This document shows, piece after piece, positions 20,733-27,756 of a stretch of 64,000 bases of DNA (the first letter of the stretch is position 1; each line of letters opens with the position of its first letter). The notes beneath the pieces were generated by a model. It ran no database searches and was not told the DNA's origin. It saw only the letters and a program-made list of their open reading frames with translations. A program made the translations under genes and the position numbers. This DNA comes from Mycobacterium colombiense (GTDB taxonomy: Bacteria > Actinomycetota > Actinomycetes > Mycobacteriales > Mycobacteriaceae), in the NCBI RefSeq assembly GCF_001672755.1, contig NZ_LZKI01000080.1, positions 1 to 64,000 on the forward strand. Direction: 5' to 3'.

Positions 20733-20749
20733 GTTGAATGCGCTTCAAC
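20733..20749. promoter_or_regulatory. Inverted repeat at the BcsB-like start
   Basis: GTTGAA (20733-20738) and TTCAAC (20744-20749) around TGCGC lie directly upstream of the start codon, overlapping a second repeat GCATT/AATGC (20728-20741). This could be an operator for the adjacent TetR or a translational hairpin. Function is inferred only from position. Confidence 0.35.
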
Positions 20750-20834
20750 CCCAATAACGGAATCGTCGCCGTGGCGGCCGCGAAAAGGTATCTGGCGCCA
20801 CCTCTTCGAAATCAGCCACGCCGACTTTCGGGCG

Positions 20835-21545
20835 CTATTCGGTTTCCGATTGCGCTGCGGCCTCTTCGCGGGCAGCCCTGGCCGCCGCGTGACGCATTCC
20901 TTCGCGGTGCAGGAATTGCTCGAAGTACGGCAGCGACGCTTCGGAGACGACGCCGGGCAACAGCAGCTTCCATATCTGATGCAGGCGCGCGGTGGGGTCG
21001 CCGACGATGTCGCCGATTCTGCCGTGGCTGGATATGGCGTTGGCCACCAACCGGGCCCCGAAAATGGTGCCGATGATCGAAGCGCTGAGCACGTCGGGAT
21101 CGATTCCGCCGCGGAGGTCGCCCTCCTTGATTGCGCGGCGTGCCTCTTGCGCCGTCTCCAGCATCAGGTTGGCGAAGAAGCGCGACGCCGCCCCGTTGAA
21201 TCCGCTTAACGCGGTGGCCAATTGCGCGGCCGCGCGGGCCATTTTGTCCGAGCTCAACACCTCGACAATCGTGAATGTGCCGTGCAGCAGGTTCTCCAGC
21301 CCCGGCGACGACGCCCCACACACATTGCGGAAAGCGCTGAGGAGCGTGTCCGAGCCCTCCTCGATGATGTTCGACGCCAACGATTCTTTCGAATCGAAGT
21401 GGTGATAGAGAGCGCCCTTGGTCATTCCCGTGCGCTCGATGATGGTGCTCCATCCAGCGGCGGCATAGCCGACATCACCGAAAACTTCGATCGCGGAATC
21501 GAGGATTTTTCGGCGGGTGGCTTCAGAGCGAACTTGGCGCGCCAT
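20835..21545 (-). CDS. TetR-family regulator, gamma-butyrolactone-receptor type (1)
   Basis: A 236-residue TetR. The N-terminal helix-turn-helix reads TRRKILDSAIEVFGDVGY then RTGMTKGALYHHFDSKESLA, and the C-terminal ligand domain resembles ScbR/A-factor-receptor proteins. It is 104 bp upstream of the BcsB-like gene in the same direction and 131 bp downstream of a second, related TetR. It is a likely regulator of the BcsB-like/deacetylase pair or of the adjacent polysaccharide genes. The ligand is unknown. Confidence 0.85.
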   Translation of the reverse strand: MARQVRSEATRRKILDSAIEVFGDVGYAAAGWSTIIERTGMTKGALYHHFDSKESLASNIIEEGSDTLLSAFRNVCGASSPGLENLLHGTFTIVEVLSSDKMARAAAQLATALSGFNGAASRFFANLMLETAQEARRAIKEGDLRGGIDPDVLSASIIGTIFGARLVANAISSHGRIGDIVGDPTARLHQIWKLLLPGVVSEASLPYFEQFLHREGMRHAAARAAREEAAAQSETE

Positions 21546-21676
21546 TGTGCACGCACCTCCGGCGTCTCATCGGATGCGCAGATCGCTCATCTGGTTTCAC
21601 CTTGCTCGCAAGACGGCCCAGAGTATCAGCCGCCACCACGCGATCCCCCTGTGCAACCCCCCCGGCGTCGCCGCCG

Positions 21677-22348
21677 TTAGTCGACATCCGCGGAACTGGT
21701 GTTGATGGCGAGCGCCGCACGCCGCCTGAGGAATTGGCGGAAGTATTCGGTGCGGTCCGGCTGCAGGACCCCGGTCAGCAGCAGAGACCAGCACTTCTCC
21801 AGGTCGCGCAGGAATCGCTCCGGTTCATCCAGATTGCTGGTCTTCCGCAGGCCCATGTGCAGCGACACCATCAAGCGGCCGATGTCCTGCGGGTCGCACT
21901 CGTCGTTGATGTCGCCCTCGGTCTTGGCCTGCTCGGCAACCCTGGCCAGCGCTTTGATCCACTGATCGAACAACTTCTCCTGCAGCCCGTCCGCCAGGCC
22001 GACCGACTCCATCAGGTTCAGCCCCGACCTGACGACATCGGTTTTGATGTCCTTGATGGCGATCAGGTAGGAGAAGTCGATCAGGGTCTCGAGACCCGAG
22101 AGACCGCGCGACAGCAGCTCTTGCACGGCTTCGGCGCCGGCCTCGGTCTGGCCGTCGATGATCGCGACCGCCAACGCGTGCTTCGACTTGAAATGGAAGT
22201 ACATCGCCCCCTTGGTCAGTTCGGCCTCGGCGAGGATGTCGTCGAGGCCGACGTCGTGGTACGGGCGTCGGGCGAACTGATGAGACGCGGCCCGCAGTAT
22301 CTGTTGCCGGGTCGCATCGGCTCGTCCGTCAGTCGAGTGGGTCGTCAT
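21677..22348 (-). CDS. TetR-family regulator, gamma-butyrolactone-receptor type (2)
   Basis: A 223-residue TetR starting at ATG 22348 (MTTHSTDGRADATR); the frame extends to a TTG at 22393. The helix-turn-helix covers about residues 10-60 (TRQQILRAASHQFARRPY, AELTKGAMYFHFKSKHAL). The C-terminal domain (LIDFSYLIAIKDIKTDVVRS, LLTGVLQPDRTEYFRQFL) aligns in pattern with the neighbouring TetR, so they are paralogues. It is divergent from the PPE/polysaccharide operon and is the best candidate to bind the near-palindrome at 22615-22634. Confidence 0.85.
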   Translation of the reverse strand: MTTHSTDGRADATRQQILRAASHQFARRPYHDVGLDDILAEAELTKGAMYFHFKSKHALAVAIIDGQTEAGAEAVQELLSRGLSGLETLIDFSYLIAIKDIKTDVVRSGLNLMESVGLADGLQEKLFDQWIKALARVAEQAKTEGDINDECDPQDIGRLMVSLHMGLRKTSNLDEPERFLRDLEKCWSLLLTGVLQPDRTEYFRQFLRRRAALAINTSSADVD

Positions 22349-22610
22349 CGCAATCGAGAACTCGAATTCCCCGCGGCGTGAGTTTTGACGCAAAAGTCCA
22401 GGCCGAGGCTGACGTCGCGGGCAGCGTCACCCGCCGTCACGTCGACAAACGCCTTGCTCAAGCAGGGCACAACTACCTCGGTTCTTCAGGGGTTGGAGCG
22501 AACCCGCACCCGCGTCGCTCAAAGATATCCAGTCCACTCCTGAGGTTAGCAGTCATACGGCTGTCCTGGTTGACGCGCGCGTAAATACCTGAGGTCCAGA
22601 TCACACAGTC

Positions 22611-22640
22611 TTGTCAAACCATTGGTATGTTTTGTAGGCT
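22611..22640 (+). promoter_or_regulatory. Promoter with embedded operator for the PPE/polysaccharide operon
   Basis: The 22349-22858 intergenic region has no convincing gene but holds an AT-rich island. TTGTCA (22611-22616) and TAGGCT (22635-22640) with an 18-bp spacer form a good mycobacterial sigma-A-type promoter. The spacer holds CAAACCATTGGTATGTTTTG (22615-22634), a 20-bp near-palindrome with 7 of 10 base pairs matching. A repressor bound there would block the promoter. The transcript would have a leader of about 210 nt before the PPE gene. Confidence 0.5.
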
Positions 22641-22858
22641 ATTGTCATATCGTCAGTTTGGAATCGGCCTAAACATCGTCTCGACCGTCTGCACCGCATA
22701 GGGGAAGCACATGTCGTTCGTCACGACGAACCGCTGGTCACAGGTCTCAAGCGACCGCCAGACCACGGCTGACCTGCGGTTTATCGATGCATCGACGGTC
22801 GCCCGCACCCCCTCCGCCACCCCCGCCGCCTCGGTCCGCCTGACGGCCACGGTCTGAA

Positions 22859-24085
22859 ATGATCGATTTCGGAGCGCTTCCCCCGGAGATCAACTCCACA
22901 AGGATGTACGCCGGTCCCGGCCCGCTGTCACTGACCGCCGCCGCGGTGGCCTGGGACGGTTTGGCCGCCGAACTGCACGCCGCGTCGAGCTGCTACCGCA
23001 CCGTGATCGCGGGTCTGACCAGCCAGCGCTGGATGGGCCCATCGTCGCTGGCGATGGCCTCCGCCTTCGCCCCCTACATGGCGTGGACGGCCGGCGCCGC
23101 CGCGCGGGCCGCGGAATCGGCCGGTCAGGCCAGGCTCGCCGTCGAGGTCTACGAAGCCGCCTTCGCGATGACCGTCCCCCCACCAGCGGTCGCCGCCAAC
23201 CGTTCCCAGCTCGCGGTGCTGGTCGCCACCAACTTCTTCGGCCAGAACGCCGCGGCGATCGCGGCCACCGAAGCGGAGTACGGCGAGATGTGGGCGCAGG
23301 ACGCCGCGGCGATGTATGAATACGCCGCAGGCTCGGCCGCCGCGTGCTCGGTGACCCACTTCAACCCGGCCCCGCACGTGACCAACGAGAGCGGGATGGC
23401 CCAGCAGGCCGCGGTGGTCGGACAGGTCACCTCGCAATCCGAGCAGGCGAACCTGGCGCACGTGGTGTCCAACGTCCCCACCGCACTGCACCAGCTTTCC
23501 TCGCCGATGAAATCCAGCGTCTCCCTCCTCACCGACACTGGCAGTGACGTCGGCACCACCCTCGGCACCGTCGGGAACACGGCCACCGACTCGGGCACGT
23601 CGTCGATCATGACGGGCCTCGCGTCGGGCATACCGGGTGCCATTCCCAGCGCTTTCTCGGCGGCGGCGACCCCGCTGTATGGGATGTCCTCCATCCTCGG
23701 CATGGCCCAGACCGCGCAGGGGCTGGCGAATGCCGCCAGCAGCGGGGCGATGGCGGCGGCGGGAACCGCGGCGTCCGGCGTCGCGAGCGCGGCCAGTTCG
23801 GGTGCGGGTGCACTCGGATCGCTCGGGTCGGGCGTGTTCGGCAGCCTCGGCAGCGCCGCCTCGCTGGGGCCGCTGGCCGTGCCGGCGAGCTGGACGAGCG
23901 TCATCCCCGCCGCCAACGGCGCCGTTTCCGCGTTGCCCGCCATCAACCTCGCCGGCGCGAATGTGCCCCCCAGCGTCATGGGTTCGCTGCCGCGCCTGGC
24001 CGCCGCGTCGGGCAAATCGCTCGGCCCCCGCTACGGCGTTATCCCGACCGTGATGACTCGCCCGCCGGCTGCCGGATACGCGTAA
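22859..24085 (+). CDS. PPE family protein, SVP-like subgroup
   Basis: A 408-residue PPE protein, an ESX-secreted mycobacterial surface/export family. The N-terminus has PPE at residues 8-10 (FGALPPEINS) and the WxG turn at RWMGPSS near residue 58, completing the PPE helical domain of about 180 residues. The rest is Ala/Gly/Ser-rich, with the SVP-type signature GPLAVPASW near residue 340 (AVP replaces SVP) and a C-terminus ending PPAAGYA. There is no PE partner or ESX gene nearby. It lies only 55 bp before the RmlC-like gene, so it seems to open the polysaccharide operon, which is unusual for a PPE gene. Confidence 0.92.
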   Translation: MIDFGALPPEINSTRMYAGPGPLSLTAAAVAWDGLAAELHAASSCYRTVIAGLTSQRWMGPSSLAMASAFAPYMAWTAGAAARAAESAGQARLAVEVYEAAFAMTVPPPAVAANRSQLAVLVATNFFGQNAAAIAATEAEYGEMWAQDAAAMYEYAAGSAAACSVTHFNPAPHVTNESGMAQQAAVVGQVTSQSEQANLAHVVSNVPTALHQLSSPMKSSVSLLTDTGSDVGTTLGTVGNTATDSGTSSIMTGLASGIPGAIPSAFSAAATPLYGMSSILGMAQTAQGLANAASSGAMAAAGTAASGVASAASSGAGALGSLGSGVFGSLGSAASLGPLAVPASWTSVIPAANGAVSALPAINLAGANVPPSVMGSLPRLAAASGKSLGPRYGVIPTVMTRPPAAGYA

Positions 24086-24140
24086 GCCAACGCATGATCG
24101 CAAAGGTTTTCCAGGCCCGGTACAGGAGAAGGAGCGGTAA

Positions 24141-24713
24141 GTGAAGTACACGCCCACCAAGGTCGCCGGGGTGACGATCATCGATCTCGAGCTCCACCGC
24201 GACCATCGCGGGTTCTCCTCACGGACGTTCTGCGCCAGGGACTTCACCAATCACGGGCTGAATTTCGATGTCACGCAGACGAATATCGTCTTCAACTACA
24301 CCCGGGGCACGGTTCGTGGTCTGTACCGCCAGGTGCCGCCACACGCCGAGGCCAAGCTCGTCCGCTGCACCCGCGGAGCCATCGCCGCCGTCGCGGTCGA
24401 CGTCCGTCCCGACTCGCTGACCTATGGCGACCACGTGATGGTCGAATTGAGCGCCGACGACCACCGGACGCTGTACTTGCCGCCCTACGTTGCGCACGGC
24501 TTCCAGACGCAGATCGACGACACCGAAGTCAGCTACCAGGTCAGCGGGGACTACGCGATGACCGACGAGCAGGGGATCCGCTGGGACGACCCCGAATTCG
24601 GCATCTCGTGGCCGATTCCGGTCACGGTCATCTCCGAGCAGGACGCGAGCTGGCCCTCACGCAAACCCAGATTGGTTCCAGTGGAGCAGGTGGCAACATG
24701 CATCAGTCGGTAA
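24141..24713 (+). CDS. RmlC-like cupin (dTDP-4-dehydrorhamnose 3,5-epimerase family)
   Basis: A 190-residue RmlC-family cupin, starting at GTG 24141 with AGGAGAAGGAG upstream. Family motifs: DHRGFSSRTFC, TNIVFNYTRGTVRGLY, AKLVRCTRGAI, LPPYVAHGFQ, and EQGIRWDDPEFGISWP. The general-base His of true RmlC, in the RGLH(F/Y)Q motif, is Tyr here (RGLYRQ), while the adjacent Lys (AKLVR) is kept. So it may be a non-epimerising or differently acting sugar-nucleotide enzyme rather than a rhamnose enzyme. No rmlA, rmlB or rmlD is in the window. Its stop overlaps the next reading frame. Confidence 0.82.
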   Translation: MKYTPTKVAGVTIIDLELHRDHRGFSSRTFCARDFTNHGLNFDVTQTNIVFNYTRGTVRGLYRQVPPHAEAKLVRCTRGAIAAVAVDVRPDSLTYGDHVMVELSADDHRTLYLPPYVAHGFQTQIDDTEVSYQVSGDYAMTDEQGIRWDDPEFGISWPIPVTVISEQDASWPSRKPRLVPVEQVATCISR

Positions 24714-26281
24714 TGATTCGCAACACCGTGGACCTCATGCCCAGCCGGCGACCGCTGAAGCCCTGGCCCCCCGGCATGACCGCGTTGCATCGTGGCGACA
24801 CCAACGGCTCTCCGGTAACCGCTGGTCCGCCACCCTCGGCCGGTGGCAACGTGTTACGGCGCTGGCAGGACCAATATTCGCAGTATCTGCGAATCAGCGA
24901 CTCGGTGATCGTCTGCGCGTCGGTGCTGCTTGCTCAGTACGTCCGGTTCGGGGAGATCGCGAACACCTCGGGTTACTCGGACCCGATGATGACGCTGTTC
25001 TCCTTCCTCTTCGCGGCGCTGTGGCTGTCGGCCCTCGCGGTATTTCAGACGCGCTCGAGCCGGATCATCGGGTCGGGGATCGAGGAGTACCGGCGGATCG
25101 GCACGGCATCCTTCTGGACGTTCGGAATCATCGCGATGGTCACGCTGCTCGCGAAGGTCGATTTGGCCCGCGGCTATCTGGCCATCGCGCTTCCCGTCGG
25201 GACGCTGGCGCTGCTGGGAAGCCGCAGCGGGTGGCGCAAGCACGTCAACCGCAAGCGCGCCGAGGGCCATTGCCAGACCAGGGTTTTGGCGATCGGAGAC
25301 CGCCAGGCGGTGACCCACCTCGCGCACGAACTGGCCCGCAATCCGCTAGCCGGCTGCGTCGTGGTCGGTGTCTGCATCCCCGGGTACGGTCCGGGCCGTG
25401 GCAACACGCTGACGATCGCCGGGCGGGAGATCCCGATCCTGGGCGACCAGACGCACGCGGCTACCGCGATCGCCAGCTGCGGCGCGGACACGGTGGCGCT
25501 GACACAAACGGATCACTTTGGGATGCACGGGATCAGGGAGCTGATGTGGCAGCTCGAGACCATGGACGTCGACCTGGTGGTGTCTCCCGGCGTAATGGAC
25601 GTGACCGCGGCGCGCTTGACACTGCGCCTCACCGCGGGGCTGCCCCTGCTGCATGTCGACAAGCCGCAATACGAAGGGGCGCACCGCTTTCAGAAGCAGG
25701 CCTTCGACTTCGTGTTCTCGCTCGCGGCGCTGGTCGCCACCGCACCGCTTCTCATCGCCGCTGCCATCGCCATCAAGCTGACCAGCAAGGGACCCGTCTT
25801 CTACCCGTCCGAGCGGATCGGCGTCGACGGAAAACCGTTCACGATGCTGAAGTTCCGCACCATGACCGACGGGGCGGACACCCAGCTCGAGCAACTACTG
25901 TCGCTGAACGAGAGCACCGGCGGCATGCTATTCAAGATGCGCGACGACCCCCGGATCACGCCGGTCGGCAAGGTTCTGCGCCGGTACAGCATTGACGAGC
26001 TGCCCCAATTCATCAATGTGCTCAAGGGAGACATGAGCGTCGTGGGACCGCGGCCTCCGTTGCAACGCGAGGTCGACAAGTACGAAAGCGACGTGAGGCG
26101 GCGGTTGCTGGTCAAGCCCGGAGTCAGCGGATTGTGGCAAGTGAGCGGCCGTTCGGACCTTTCCTGGGAAGAGTCGGTGCGGCTGGATCAGTCCTACGTC
26201 GACAACTGGTCGATGTCAGGTGATCTGGTGATTATCGCCAAGACGGTGAAAGCGGTTCTCACGAGCCACGGGGCCTACTAG
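24698..26281 (+). CDS. Undecaprenyl-phosphate sugar phosphotransferase (WbaP/CpsE-type)
   Basis: Starts repeat-unit synthesis by moving a sugar-1-phosphate onto the polyprenyl-phosphate carrier in the membrane. The N-terminal half has about four membrane segments (residues ~60-180) and a soluble nucleotide-binding-like domain. A further membrane segment (FDFVFSLAALVATAPLLIAA) precedes the catalytic bacterial sugar transferase domain: KFRTM, DELPQFINVLKGDMSVVGPR, KPGVSGLWQVSGRSDL, and YVDNWS. I chose ATG 24698 (527 aa) for its AGGTGG site, overlapping the RmlC-like gene by 16 bp; ATG 24713 is possible. Confidence 0.92.
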   Translation: MHQSVMIRNTVDLMPSRRPLKPWPPGMTALHRGDTNGSPVTAGPPPSAGGNVLRRWQDQYSQYLRISDSVIVCASVLLAQYVRFGEIANTSGYSDPMMTLFSFLFAALWLSALAVFQTRSSRIIGSGIEEYRRIGTASFWTFGIIAMVTLLAKVDLARGYLAIALPVGTLALLGSRSGWRKHVNRKRAEGHCQTRVLAIGDRQAVTHLAHELARNPLAGCVVVGVCIPGYGPGRGNTLTIAGREIPILGDQTHAATAIASCGADTVALTQTDHFGMHGIRELMWQLETMDVDLVVSPGVMDVTAARLTLRLTAGLPLLHVDKPQYEGAHRFQKQAFDFVFSLAALVATAPLLIAAAIAIKLTSKGPVFYPSERIGVDGKPFTMLKFRTMTDGADTQLEQLLSLNESTGGMLFKMRDDPRITPVGKVLRRYSIDELPQFINVLKGDMSVVGPRPPLQREVDKYESDVRRRLLVKPGVSGLWQVSGRSDLSWEESVRLDQSYVDNWSMSGDLVIIAKTVKAVLTSHGAY

Positions 26282-26292
26282 GCTCGCGTGCC

Positions 26293-27756
26293 ATGACCGA
26301 GCCGACGGCGCCCGATGCGATGGTGCCGTCGGTGCCGCTCACGCGGATGGCTCACGCGTTCTCGATCCAGTTGATCTGCCGGGCTCTCGGCATGCTCGCC
26401 TCGGTGGTCTCGGTAGCCATGACCGCTCGCTATCTGGGACCAGGACGCTACGGCCAGCTCTCCATCGCCGTTCTCTTCATCGCGATGTGGACCAGCCTGG
26501 CCGATCTCGGCATCGCCACGGTGATCGTGCGCCGAGTGACCTCCGGCCGCGGCGATCTGGAGCGCCTGGTGCGCATCAACAGCGGCCTGGCCCTGATCTA
26601 TTGCGTCCCGCTGGCAGTGCTGGCCGCCGTCTCCGGGTTGGTCATCTATCAGGACCCCGAGGTGCGAGTGATGCTCGTCGTGCTCTCGGGAGCGCTGCTG
26701 ATGCAGACCATGGTGACGCGCTTCGAACCGGTATTTCTGGCCACCGTCCGGTTCTCGGCGGTGGCCATCTCCGACGTCGCCGCCCGAACGGGGACCCTTG
26801 CCATGGTCGCCTGGTTGGTTGCGATGCGGTCGGACGTCATCTGGTTCGCCGTCGCGCAGCTGATCCCGCCTGCCGTGCAGCTGCTGATCCAGGGCGCCGC
26901 GGCGACGCGGCATATCTCGGTGCGGCCGATCTTCGCACCGCGGGAGGCGGCCGACTTGTTACGGGAAAGCCTGCCGCTGATCGGTTTTCTGGTGGTCGGC
27001 CTGCTGTACTGCCGCGCCGACGGCGTGATCCTGTCCTTGCTGAGCACGCATTCCGAAGTCGGGGTGTACGGGCTCGCGTTCACGATCGCGTTCAACACCA
27101 TTGTGGTCTCGCTGATCTTTCACAAGTCGACGCTATCGACGGCCACCGAGCTGTTTTCGCGTGACGTCGCCGCCTTCGCGGCGTTTCTGCGTCGCAGCGT
27201 CGAGCTGATGTGCTTCGTGGCGGTGCCGGTCGCGGTGGTGGGCGCGCTGCTGTCAGGACCACTGATCGCGTTCTTCGGCGACAGCGCGTTCGTCGCTCGC
27301 GGCACGCCGACGCTGGCGTTGCTGTTCGTCGCGGCGGCCCTGCGGTTCGTCGGCGGCACCCTCGGCCAAGGATTGGTGGCCAGTCATCATCAGCGGATCT
27401 TGTTCTGGTTGACCATGGCCACCCTTGTGCTCAACGTCGCACTCAATCTCAGCCTCGCCGGGCGGTACGGCGCGGTCGGTCCGGGCGTCGCGCTGGTGTG
27501 CACGGAGTTCTTCAACATGGTGGTCAGCACCTGGTGGTTGCGCCGTCACTGCGGCTACCGTACGCCGGTGATGTTCGTGCTGCGATTGCTGATCCCCACG
27601 GCGGCGAGTGTGGCTGTGACGCTGCTGCTTTCGGGGCACCATGTCATTGTGGTTCTGATCGCCGCCGCCGCTGCCTATCTGGCCACCAGCGCGATCGTCG
27701 GCCCGATCGGCTGGTCGAGCTTGACCTCCCTGCGCACGAAACAGCTGGCTGCATGA
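26293..27756 (+). CDS. Polysaccharide flippase (Wzx/MOP family)
   Basis: A 487-residue protein with 12-14 predicted membrane segments, starting at ATG 26293. It has the pattern of the polysaccharide-biosynthesis branch of the MOP superfamily (TARYLGPGRYGQLSIA, LADLGIATVIVRR, RADGVILSLLSTHSEVGVYGLA, LNVALNLSLAGRYGAVGPGVA). It would flip the lipid-linked repeat unit across the membrane. It sits 11 bp after the initiating transferase and overlaps the next gene by 4 bp (ATGA). Confidence 0.92.
   Translation: MTEPTAPDAMVPSVPLTRMAHAFSIQLICRALGMLASVVSVAMTARYLGPGRYGQLSIAVLFIAMWTSLADLGIATVIVRRVTSGRGDLERLVRINSGLALIYCVPLAVLAAVSGLVIYQDPEVRVMLVVLSGALLMQTMVTRFEPVFLATVRFSAVAISDVAARTGTLAMVAWLVAMRSDVIWFAVAQLIPPAVQLLIQGAAATRHISVRPIFAPREAADLLRESLPLIGFLVVGLLYCRADGVILSLLSTHSEVGVYGLAFTIAFNTIVVSLIFHKSTLSTATELFSRDVAAFAAFLRRSVELMCFVAVPVAVVGALLSGPLIAFFGDSAFVARGTPTLALLFVAAALRFVGGTLGQGLVASHHQRILFWLTMATLVLNVALNLSLAGRYGAVGPGVALVCTEFFNMVVSTWWLRRHCGYRTPVMFVLRLLIPTAASVAVTLLLSGHHVIVVLIAAAAAYLATSAIVGPIGWSSLTSLRTKQLAA

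Noticed and set aside
24141..24713. Rhamnose biosynthesis operon
   Set aside because: Only an RmlC-like gene is present, with an altered active site, and rmlA, rmlB and rmlD are absent.
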